A DNA stretch of 64,000 bases, from assembly GCA_013400115.1 (NCBI GenBank), contig VXBP01008606.1, forward strand, positions 1,442,528 through 1,506,527, read 5' to 3'. Origin of the DNA: Rhinopomastus cyanomelas. Its lineage: Eukaryota; Chordata; Aves; Bucerotiformes; Rhinopomastidae. The translations under genes were made by a program, and so were the position numbers. Under the pieces are notes generated by a model. It did not search any database. It was not told where the DNA came from and worked only from the letters and a program-made list of their open reading frames with translations. Of this stretch, positions 14,401 through 26,400 are shown piece after piece (within the stretch, counting starts at the first letter, position 1; every line of letters begins with the position of its first letter).

Positions 14401-17400
14401 AGGTAGGGTGCATCCACAACTTGTCTGGATCTCACCAACTTCATAGTGAGGAATTTCTTTCTAAAGTCTAAGGTAAATCTCCTCTCTTTTAGCTTGAAAC
14501 TGTTCTCCCTTGTCCTATCACTAGTTTCTATGATTCTGTGATTCTAGAGTCCCTTGTAAAAGTCCCTCTCCAGCTTTCCTGTAGCTGGAAGGCTTCTATA
14601 AGAGATTTCTCCAGGCCAAACAGTCTTCATTCCCTCAGCCTGTCCTCTGATCATCCCTGTGGCCTCCTCTGAACCTGCTCCAACAGTTCCATGTCCTTCT
14701 TATACTGGGGACTGCAGAGCTGGATGCAGTGCTCCAGGTAAGGTCTCACAAAAGCAGAGTAGAGGGGGTGAAACCCTTCCCTTGTCCTGATGGTGACACT
14801 TCTTTTGATCCAGCCCAGGACATGGTTGGCCTTCTGGGCTGCCCTCACACATTGTTGTCTCATGTTGAACTTCTTATCTACCAATACCCCCAAGTTCTTC
14901 TCCTCAGGGCTGCTCTCACTCTATTCACCACCTAGAATGTATTTGTGCTTGGGATTGCCCTGACCCAGATGTAAAACCTTGCACTTGGACTTGTTGAACC
15001 TCATGTGGTTTGCACAGGCAGAGATGATGATCAACCTTAGTATCATAGGATGTAATGAAAATGAGAAGAGTGAGAAAACAATTGTAATAATAAGTAAAAC
15101 AATAACATTATGGAAGTTTTTTTCTCAGGTGAAAGGAAACCTTATATCTACACACAGAACCTGTGTGTATTCATAACTGAATAGAATTATCCCTGACTCT
15201 CAGAAAAGGTAACAGTATTCATATTTCTAATGAAAACATGATTTCTGTGAAGCATTTTTAGAGCCATGAGGAATGTAACATAAAGGTCACACCTCAAGTT
15301 TTGGTGCAGCTTTTATGAATGCAGAATGAAAGATGCCAAAACAGATGAGAAACATGAAATTCACAGCTTTGGTTAAGTTGCAGTGCACAGTTTTCACTCT
15401 CACTTTCATTTCTCTTGCATAGAGTTTCCACCTAAATGATCCTTCCTTTAGCAAAGGTGAAATTATTCTACCTGTGTACGTTCCATTACTGCTCAGGCAA
15501 ATGTACATGCAGACACTAAAACAATAGTCACAGAGATAGGAATAAGATGAACAAGAAAGCCCTAATTCTTAAAAAAGGAAAACAATTGGGAAAAAGCCTT
15601 AAAAAAAATCTGATAGTGACCCTTTAAGACTTTGTTTAATACTATGAGTAGGTGAAATAAAGAGATAAGTAAGGAAATACATAAGTATGTGAAGCTCAGC
15701 AAGCACATAGCATTTCTCTTTCAGTGATTTCTACATTAAAAAAAGATAGAGTTGTAAGGAAACAGGTGACAACAACCCATCACCAAAAGATGAAAAAATC
15801 CAGGCACTTACTTGGTGACTGGGGCTTGGGCCATTTATCTCTTCTGAACTGGTTGTCCCTCCATCACCCTTGACTGACTAAAATAACAAAGGATTATAGG
15901 ACTTCTGACTGGGTTCCTGTTTGAGGCATTCAGTCGATACAAAAACACACGTGAATCAAAAAATGCAAAGCTTGGTTTAGGGATGCTCTTTGCAACACTA
16001 AATCAAACCCAGACATTTCAGGACCTCTACCAACATTTTTGAAATACCCACCTCTCCACGGTAGATTTTAGCTAGTTCCTTTCTATGGGAAGTGATTGCC
16101 TCACAAGTCAGTTTTCCCATTAAAGCCTGAGAAATATAAATGAGGTCTCAGTGGACCAGAGATCCTATCAGCCAGTAAACAAGGCAGTGCTATCAGCTCT
16201 GCAACTGCAGTCTTCTAGGAAAGAGCTTTTGCTTGCTTTTCAGAGGCAAATCTGTCTTATAAGACCTAGGGGGACTCCCTTTCTATTTAGCAATCATACT
16301 AAGTGCACATCCCGTGAATAATTAAAACCCACTCAGCTTTATGGATATATTTTTATATTTTATCATCAACATCAGTTTTCTTGCAATTTTTCCCTTTATC
16401 TCTCTGTACATGTAAGAAATGACCCTTCTCTTGGTGCCTACTCTTCCCAGCCTGGACAAGCAGAGCAGACCCTGAGGCTGCAGCACTGGCAGGTCATTCA
16501 GAACCAACTTGACTTAAAGATGCTTTTAAGGTATAATCTTCTGCTTCCATCTAGATTTCAAATTGAGGAAAAAAATCTGTTTAACTAGCTAGCGAGGGAA
16601 AAAATGCAAAATTTATGACAACTAGATTGAGGTTTAGTTACAATTAGTAATGCAAGAGAAACAAAAGGACTAGTGTGCACATGTTTAATTAAAAAGCGTG
16701 CGAGAGGCTTCGACGTGGTATTCTCCTGAGTACCGTATAAGCCACAGAGCGTAGCAGTAAAGCATAAAATAAGCTCCGGAGTTCCAAAGTGCCCAAATTT
16801 AAATGTCATTTTTCATTGCATAAGTTCAATGAAAACAATGAAAGGATGTGACTTTTGTTCTAAAGATAGACCAGGCGGATTTGTGGTTTTCTGCAGCTCG
16901 TAGGTTTGTTACTTGAAGCACAGAAGTATCAGTGTGATCCTATGCCTGGTAGTACTGCAAGGACCTCTTTCAGTCCCTGGTGTTCCTATAAGACCACAGA
17001 TAATTAATATGTGGGAACTAAATCACTCCATGACAATTCATTCTTTGCCACAGATTGTGGGAAAACTTCTCTTTGTGGAACATGCTGCTGCAGTCTTTGG
17101 CGTGTTCACGCTCGTGACTCTTTATCTGTGTAAGAGGTTGCAGAAACAAGGGGGAGGAAGCACAGTGTGGTCTGTCTTAACATTTCATGATAGAAACTCA
17201 GTCCAGAGCATAAGAACATGTATTGAGATAAGATCTGGTTTGCATTTGCATTTCAGCAAGTCTTTGAATCCCTTCAGAAAAAAAATAAGTTAATGCTCTA
17301 ACAGCAGACACTTGGTGACTTATTTTTTTCCTGAAAAAAAGATAAAATAAGCTCCTGCTTCAGCCAACTTTAGTAATCCAACTTTCTTTGTTTTTACACA

Positions 17401-20400
17401 AATAACAGGATGAAGACCTTGAGAACTTTGCCTAGACAAAGTTCCCTCTTGCCTTCAGTAAAATGCAGAGGTAATGTTCACAAGGAATTCCCTCTAGAGC
17501 ACTGCTGAGCTCTTATCCTCACCTTTGGTCATTTAGGATTGCTGCTGCTGAAAGCTTCCTGAAAGGGTTTTCTGCTTTCTGCAGCAATAAGAGTAGATCA
17601 ACATAGATCTACTTTTGTAGCTCAACATGAATGAGGGTGCAGAGAGGCAATAGATTGCCACATTTTCATGAAGGACACTTCGGTTGGGACAACATAAACT
17701 AGTTATTCTTCATTCCAAATAGTATTTACTATGAAAAACCTTATTTACTTGGGGAAGTAGGCCAGCACAGACAAACTGGAAGCAATCTTTTCTGTTATTC
17801 CAAAAGGATATATCCTACTTGAGAGTATTTTCATTAATCCAAAAATTGGACATTCTTGCCACCACCTCTGACCAGCCATGCTGCCAGTTACCCCAGCAGA
17901 GGACAAAGGCTACAGCCTTAGGCTACAGTTGACAATCCTGCTAAATCCAGTTGAAAAAATGCTATTTTATGCCCTTCCTGTTCCCATAAAATATCTCAAG
18001 GCAGGTATCTGGAAAGTATTATCTTACCTCTCTTTGTCTGTGTACCTACTATATGGAGAAAAGCAGGAACTTTCAGGCCTCACATTATGTCACATGTCCC
18101 AAGAGGCTCACCAGAACTGGTACCCAGTGCCCTTAAAGGGAACATGGGATGATTACCTCAGGTACAGCCATTTCTACCAAGACATCTGCACTGGGGCTGA
18201 GGTATTTGATTTTGATTAAGAGGCATGAGAGGATTTCATCTGGAAGCACAAGATTTCACATTCTTGTAGGTGTGGCTTAGTTAGATAAAATAGCAATGGT
18301 ATTTCTTCACCTCCTATTGAATCACAGGGCTTGAAACTAACACTTGGTATCTGTCCGTCATTTCCCAATAGCTTCTACAGCATTAGTTAACCCTCTCCCA
18401 ATTTAACCACAGCAATGACTTTTGTGACCTATGCAATTGCAAACAGTCACAAATAAGAAGAGACATCTGTACTGAACAAGCCAGGAGGCAGTTTTTGAGA
18501 TACAAGCTGCCTCTTTCAAAGTAAATTACTCCCAGTTCTCAAAATGGCTATCTTTATGGCAACAGTGGCTACTACACTGCTTTGGATTTAAACATCTAAC
18601 TGTTGGCCTGTGCTTGTACTGTCTGAGCAGAATGTCAAAACTGAGGCACGTGGAGAATTGCCTGTCTGAGGCTTGTAACAAGATTTAACTAGAATTGAAC
18701 TTAATTTCTAGGTCTCAATCTTGGATCATAGGCACGAGTGGTTGACCTGTATAACATAGCTGTGGATGTTATCAGAATACCTTGGGATCATCTTCTGCAG
18801 GCAGAAGAAAGACCCAGTACAAAGTCGTTTTACAGTAAAATTAAAAGCCAAAATTGTTCGAGAGTCAGGGCAAGAAGCCAACTATCACCAGAATGGAGAC
18901 TTCAACAATAAACTGCATCAATAAACAGGACCCTGGGTTTTACCAAAGAAGCCCTGCCACATTCCTTCTTAGGGACAAGCACATGCACAGAACCTTAAGA
19001 ACCTTGAGCTTGTCAAGATCCTATCTTGTAAGAATTCATGGCCCGCTCCATCTGTGATAAGGCAGGAGAGGCTCCAAGAGGACCTACTAGATGAGGCAAT
19101 AACTGCATCACATTGATGTCAGGGTTTGTACAGGTTCTGGTGCCACTTCAAGGCATCTCCAACACCTGTACGAGCCTCCTGCCCCAGTGTCAATTGTGGG
19201 AGGTGGGACATCACAAGATACATTTAGACACTTTCTGAGGTTTGTCTAGATTTCCAAGAGAAAAAGGTTGAACAGATGCAATCACATGAAGACATTATTT
19301 TGTCCCCAGGTAAGAGGTGCTAAGGACTGAGCTCTTCACACAAGCAGAAAGCACAAGTGGATGGTCTGATGTCAGGCCCTTTGCTGTGCTCCTCAAATGT
19401 AGGTCGATGCCGTGGCCAAAGCTGCAGCATGAAATCCCATGTGCCTGAATTAACTACCATTAGCATGAATTAACTACCATTAGCCCGAGGACTGGAGAGG
19501 CTGCAAATGGCAGCCCCCCAAAACATTCAAGTTACTCTGCTCTGAGCCTCACCGTGCCAGAGTTACACTGCTGCTGGGATGTGAACTAGCTCCTGTAAAG
19601 CTGGCTTGGGAATTCCTTCACTTTGTACACCCTTTACTGTAGGGTAGCCAGACCTCAAGACAAACATACAGTGGAAATGGACCTTTTCTAAGTGAAAATT
19701 GTGCCTTCCAATACAGAGTCTGCCAGTATGGCTCCTCTGAGCAGAACGGCCCTATTAAGCATCTCTGCAGCACTCAGCTCTCAGCCCCATGGCACTGGAG
19801 CTTCCTCCCACTTTTCCTCATGAGAAAATCAAGTCTGTGTTGGAGTCTTAAACATTTCATGCATTTTCAGCACTCACCACTGGTTCAAAAGCTTTACAGA
19901 AGCTTGTTGTTTAGCAGTGGCTTAGAATCCTTCTGTCTGCCTTAGGAATCAGAAATACTGATTGGCCAGTTGGCATGAAGCTGTGGGACAGCTACATAGC
20001 TCCAATTGTGCGCAACAGCATGGCAGTGATCCAACAATCCAAAAGTTATTCAGAGGAAACAGCCTGGCACGTACCTCCAGGACAATCCATGTATTAAAAT
20101 GATGTGTGATCTGTTTGGAAATCAATAGCCAAAGGTAGAGCAGATGAATACTAAAGGTCTAAAAAACCTGCAAAGACAGTTACAGTTAACACAGCTGTGT
20201 TTCCCATGTGGGTAGACACTTGCCTACACACCAATTCTGGTGTTTCTTGCCCAAAATCTGGAGTAAAGCCCTGCTCTGATTAGAGCAGCATTACATCCAC
20301 TGCTTTTGGCACAGGTCTGTTTTCCTCTACCATGACTAAAATTCTACCATGAGTAAGATGGGTGTGGAACAGCTGTATTTTTTAATCTGTGCTATGTTTT

Positions 20401-23400
20401 TGGTAGGGTGACGTGATTTGAAGTCATGGTTGCCATGATGTGCAGTGCTCTTGAGACACTCTCTGCGTGCCTAGCATGTGCCATGGTGACTGGCCTCTAT
20501 ACAGGATGACCACAGGTCCCACTGGATTAATGAAAAACATTGAGATTTTCCCAAAATTACTCATTTTGTAAAATTGTATGTGAAATTAAAGGCACGTTAG
20601 GTGCACAGTTCTTCACTGTTATTCAGAATTTTAACTCATAGCCTCAAATACACCAGAGTGGCTCCACAGTAAAGCAACTCTGAAGAATAAAAAGTATCTC
20701 TATTTGCATGAATCACAGAATGTTAGGGATTGGAAGGAACCTCGGAAGATCATCCAGTCCAATCCCCCTGCCAGAGCAGGATCACCTAGACAAAGTCACA
20801 CAGGAACATATACAGGTGGGTTTTAAATGTCTCCAGAGAAGGAGACTCCACAACCACCCTGGGCAGCCAGTTCCAGGGCTCTGTCACCCTCACTGGGAAG
20901 AAGTTCCTTCTCGTATTGATGTGGAACCTCGTGTGTTCCAGCTGACACCCACTGCCCCTTGTCCTATCATTAGATGCCACTGAGCAGAGCCTGGCTCCAT
21001 CCTCCTGACACCCACCCCTCACATATTTATAAACATTAATGAGGTCACCCATCATGAATGAAGCTAAAACAAACAAGTGAGAGTAAAGGAATCACCAATC
21101 ATTGGAAATAATAAATCATTCAGGATTTGGCTTGTTGCATGTACCTTCTGATCTAAGAATTGTCACCTTTGACAATGTGACTGTTCACAGCTGTATGTGC
21201 CAGCAGGTGCCTGTGAGCAGACAACCTGGGCTATTTATTTCATCTTGTTATGAGAAACGATGTTTTTCACACTTTAATGTATAAGCTACTCTGACACCCA
21301 CACTATGTAGCTGCCTGGGAAGAAAACAGCACTGATTAAAAATAGAAATCTTCCCATCATGGTTTTTAAACCTTGCCAGAATAGATCAATTGCTATTTAA
21401 ATCCTCAAGGCCTGCTACAGTTTTAATCAGAGACATGCTGGATCTAGAGTTGGATTCTTTTCTTTCTTGGCCACTTTTCTAGACTCCTGTGTGGAATACT
21501 GTCTGGCTGTCAGCACCCAAATCTGTCAGGACAGCTTTGTACCTACAACCACAAGATGACACACCAGCCATGTTGTCACCTCGGTGGTTCACTTCTTCCT
21601 TCCGAGTTTTCTTCAGGGAAGTAAGGATAGATTCTGCTTTATATATTCCTCTGAAGCAGCCATGGTATCCTTTTATACGCCACTTTAGCTAACCTACATA
21701 AGTTGCCGAAGAAAGTCTCACTGCTAAAAATACCACTCCCTGCAGCAGGCACCGCCGTGAACACAGCACAGCGCAGGGACGTTCGATACTGGTTATCCTC
21801 AGGAGCACCTGCTCGGCTCTCATGTACCTGTGGAAGCAGATTCTGCAGCTGAAGGCTGCCTCGGTGGCAACCCCGGACTTCTCCAGCCGCCTTTTTCCAC
21901 CTCGGTGGAGAGGAAGGGCCACAGCAGAGCCCGGAGGGTGCGGAGCGGCATCAGCCCCGGGGCTGTTCCTGGGCGAGCCACGAGAGGGGAGTGCAGGACG
22001 CGGGATGCGCAGGGGGATGCGGGAGGATGCGGAGCGGACAGAGCAGCGGAGGCTGCGAGGGGACAAGGGCACACAATGCCCAAGCCGCTGGGCACGGGCA
22101 GAGTTTCACCGCTGCCCCTCACAGATCTCTATTTGTAAGAGAGTTTTCAAAAGAATTGTTCAGACCCACCACCCCCAGCCCCGCACCCCTCGGAACCCTC
22201 GACACGGTCTTGCTTACCAGCTTAAAAAACTTCCGGAGGTTGGCTTTGGGGGTTTTACTTTCCTCTTTCCTGGGTTTCACTTCAGCGGCTTCAGGGTTCT
22301 TACTCTCATCCTTGTCAGGAGTCACAGCTTCTAATGACACGTCTGCTTTCTCATTGCTTACGATCTCTGCCTCTTCCGATGTGTTCTGGGGTTGTTTGGG
22401 GGGAACATTAAAGAAGTGGAAAAACCATCAGACTTAATCAGTGAGGTCTGGGGTTTTATAAAGCCTTTGCAATCACAGTGTGCTGGTAGTACGGTCACTT
22501 GGTACATCATGAACAAACACTCGCTGGCTTTCATGCCACATACCTGTATGGATTTCTTCAGGAATTTGATTCATCCCGATTCACAACAGGATATAAGCAG
22601 GCAGAATTTTAAGCACTTGTTTAAACTGAAGAAATAGGCTTTCTGGAATTGCTGTGCCAGTGTGCAAAGACAATAATTTATCTTTATTTATGATTTAAGC
22701 AATAACTAGCTTACAATTGCTTACAGCAGTGTGTGCTGTGAGTAGATGACACTCTGGGAAACCCAGTAAGAACAAGAGGAATCATAGCCAGGAGTTTGCA
22801 CACAAAAAAAGTAGGATAATGTAATTAAAACACACCATGGACTTCATTGATTGTTACAACTCTAGCACCTGTCTTAGAGAACAAATTAGAGAGATGCAAC
22901 AGCCCAGCCACGATATTCTCAGGCTGGTCACATTTGCAGAACCAGCTCCGCACTCTCAAAGATATAGATGATTTCTTGAGGTATGAGGTAGTTAAGTAGC
23001 TCATCTATTACTTCACTTAATCCCATGGGTCACAGTCACCCTCTTTGATAGTGGTGACCCTCATCTGCATTCAAGGAAAGCCGCTGGGTACTCAGCAATG
23101 TTGCCTTAATAGAAAGATTTTTGGGTCCCACTGAGCTTTTGTGAATTACTGGAAGGTTTCTTCTATGATAATAGGACTTCAACCAGTGGCATGTGGTTTG
23201 TACATTCCTCTAAAATATGGATCCCGATAAGATTTATTGATTAATCTCCCGCATGCCTCATTCCACAGCCTTCTCAAGGCTATCCTGGGAACGCTCAATG
23301 TGTTTAACTGAACCAGACCTATGTAGAGCAGAATACTTGAACAGCAGGCACGTTTCTGCTGCAGGAGCTGGAGGCACAGCTGGGCAGGAGCCTCAACATG

Positions 23401-26400
23401 CATTTCCTCAGCTGGCTATTCTGTCTCTTATAAATGCTCTGGTAAATAACATTCTTCTGCGCCCTCAAGAACCACTAATTCCCATTTCACTCTAGCTGTA
23501 TAAAGAAGTGTCTTCCTTTCTGCCATGAAAAGAAGCCATGATGCTAATAACCAGGTAATTTGACCTGGAGCAGGTGCCTTTATAATTTTGCAGCCTATTG
23601 CAAAAGGTGCAGAGCATTGTAAAAGCAGGGTAAGTTACACCCTCAGCCTCCAATACTGAATCAAACAGAGGTGGTTACCCTAAGCATTAGCATTTCAACA
23701 CATGTTGCTGCTTAAACATATGGCAGCGTTACAGCTGAAATGTGTGTTATGGTTACTGCAGGAAAGAACTGTCATAAGTACATCTCAGAATGATATTTCA
23801 CAATTTGCATGTGTACTTGCAGGAACTGACATGTGATTCATATTAATTTTGACCAAATTAATTTTAGCCACATGCACGAGAGACCAATTTACAAGATCAT
23901 ACCAAAGAGCACATCAGCCCCAGATCCTGACTCAGAGGGGTGAAGAATGTGTCTCTACTCCAGCAGCAGCTGCAGTACTGCTGCCCTTATATGCTTTTTA
24001 CAATTGTCCTCAACTTGATGATTCCCATGTAGTATCTCTGTTTTACTAGTCCTTGATGGATTTTTTCTTTCAGAAGCTTAGTTAAACATTTTCTGAATTC
24101 CTGACATCCAGGAGCATCCTCTGGCAAAGGACTGTGCAGCTGAAGTATGATTTGTATTTTTGAATATGGCTTTATTTTTGTTTGTCACCAAAATACTTTA
24201 TTTAATACTCTACCACATATATTTTAAGCAACAACTGATGTCTCCTGTTCAAACCAGGACAACCTCTTATATTACAGTAGTCATTCTGTTTGCTCCTGTA
24301 CGCTTCCTTTCTGACAGCACCTTTCTGAGCCAAAACACAATTTAAAACCTAATTGATGTAGTTCTTCACACAGAAGAAATCCAATGCATTGGTGCACTTT
24401 TCTCTTGGTACTACACCTTGTAGTTCTATCATACTCTGCTTGAGTCGAAGGGACCTCATATGCAAAATAGGACTCGCTGCTCTACAGAAGCATTGTTTTG
24501 TTCTTTGCTCTCTCTTTTGTGGAAGAAATGAACATGGGTTGAGGTAGGAGGAGGGAAGTGATGAGGGAATAAATATTCCTGGTCCCCTGCTGCCTGAGAT
24601 GACTGCAGCACAGCCAGCTTCCCCATGGAATTGCAGATGTAATTTATATTTATGAACATTTTTGAGATAATCGATCTATAATAATTTAAATCTATATTTC
24701 TGCCTATTCACACACACATATAATCAATCCACCATCTATTTGCTTGAAGGAAGTGATTAATTCTATGGGTTGAAACAGTGGCTCAATAAAGCAGCAACCT
24801 AGCTGCTGGGAGCTCATCATTCAAAGATTACAGTTTGGGATCACATTAGAGCTGCGCTGCTCCAGCTGCAGCCCAAATGAGTTCTGTCTCTCCAGCCATG
24901 CCCGTGCAAAGGCACTAGTGTCACCACTGATAACAAATGCAGCCCGGGGCAAAATGCCAAACTCTGAAAAGCACTGCATATTTAAATAAAGAGCTAAGTG
25001 ATACCCAACTATTTTGAGACAGGGTTTTGTTCAAAGTAATAAGTGACTTTTTGTACATTTATTGATGGATCCCTTAGGAGGCTTCAGGATAGTTTAAATC
25101 TTGGTTTGGAACACTTGTTTTTATAACTTAGCTATCCAACACACCCATCCAGTTACTTTAATTTGATGCTTCTAGGCACAGCTAAGGTTATGGGTGTAAG
25201 CTGGAACATAGGAGGTTCCACATCAATATGAGAAGGAACTTCTTCCCAGTGAGGGTGACAGAGCGCTGGGAGGGGCTGCACAGGAGGGTTGTGGAGTCTT
25301 CTTCTCTGGAGCATTTAAAACCTGCCTGGATATGTTCCTGTGCAGCTTGATCTAGGTGATCCTGCTCTGGCAGGGGGATTGGACTAGATGATCTTTGGAG
25401 GTCCCTTCCAATCCCTAATGTTCTGTGATTCTGTGATGCAGAAGTTATGGGTTATGTTGTTTGAGGTTTCAGGCTTGCTATTAGAGATCATATCATAAAT
25501 GTGTTATCTCCAAGAATCATTCCTTTGTACCCAACACCCTCGAGAAGAATGAGTTAACTGATGCTGAAGATTTTCTTTTGTGACTTGTGATCTCAAAGAT
25601 ATTTGGAGGCTTACTTCAACCTCCTGCTCAAAAGCTGATAAGGAACTTGTCACAGATTTTAGCATCTTCAAGGCTGGAGGTTCTGCAGCTTCTGGTCAAT
25701 CAGATCAGGGCATTCAGACACGCTGGGACAAAAGCAAACCAGGGACATCACAAAACCCTCTTCAGATAAGACTGACCAAGTGGCAAAACCTCAGAGACGG
25801 ATCACACATGACCATGGTACAGTACAGAATTCAGAGAGGCAGCGAATGCCTACGGATAGGCCCTCAGTAGATAGGAAACCCCTTCTAGTGAAGGCTTTCT
25901 GATATACTGTAAAGGATAGATTTCTCCATTTTGTTTCCCTTTTCCACCAAGAAAGTACAAGACAAATCTTCATTTGTGCATTGAAGAGAATCACCAAAGT
26001 GTTTCTGGCAGGAATTGAAAGTTTAGGAAGAATGTGACAAAGATAAAGTCAAACATTGAATGACGTTAAATTGTAGAGCAAGGGCTAGTTTCTTTCCTTC
26101 ACCCAGGAGGAACCCAAACGTTCTAACAAGTTCTGTGCCTAGTTTTGGGAAGAAAATGTAACTTGTGCTGAATAACAATTTGTGAATACACAGCTCTATC
26201 GGCTTCATGAGTCTTTGACGCTTGCATAAATGTTCTTCCAGAAGTAATCTCCTTGTTTCTATAAACTACATCAACTGAGATTGCTGGCTTCATGGACCCA
26301 AATTCTGCTTCCAGTTTTTTGTAATAAATTCAGCCTAAGTCAGCAGCTATTCCTGTTGTGTAAGACAGAGACAGAAGTACTTCTTTTGGGTTACTTTGTT

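Larger units (their letters stand above)
11205..15811 (-). other. BCAS1: BCAS1 intron 11
   Basis: The intron is 4.6 kb with a gtaagt donor and a gctttag acceptor. It contains CR1 fragments at 12317-12540 and 14271-15020. No other gene signal was found. Confidence 0.85.
15878..22217 (-). other. BCAS1: BCAS1 intron 10
   Basis: The intron is 6.3 kb with a gtaagc donor and a tattttag acceptor. It contains a 20-bp tandem duplication (19446-19485), a CR1 (20711-21050) and a CpG-rich patch (21889-22110) near its 5' end. Short open frames near 16.9-17.3 kb and 17.9-18.2 kb on the plus strand have no gene support. Confidence 0.85.

Noticed and set aside
16913..17293. Plus-strand open frame with signal-peptide-like start and a hydrophobic segment (AAAVFGVFTLVTLYLC)
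   Set aside because: The apparent first codon is TTG, not ATG; there is no Kozak start, splice context or known homologue, and it is antisense within BCAS1 intron 10.
21822..22334. 170-codon plus-strand frame across the CpG-rich patch
   Set aside because: It is antisense to BCAS1 exon 10, and high GC content explains the lack of stops.
22540..22610. CAG|GTATGT donor with a ttcttcag acceptor upstream in intron 9
   Set aside because: All frames between them contain stops; at most a poison exon, with no support.
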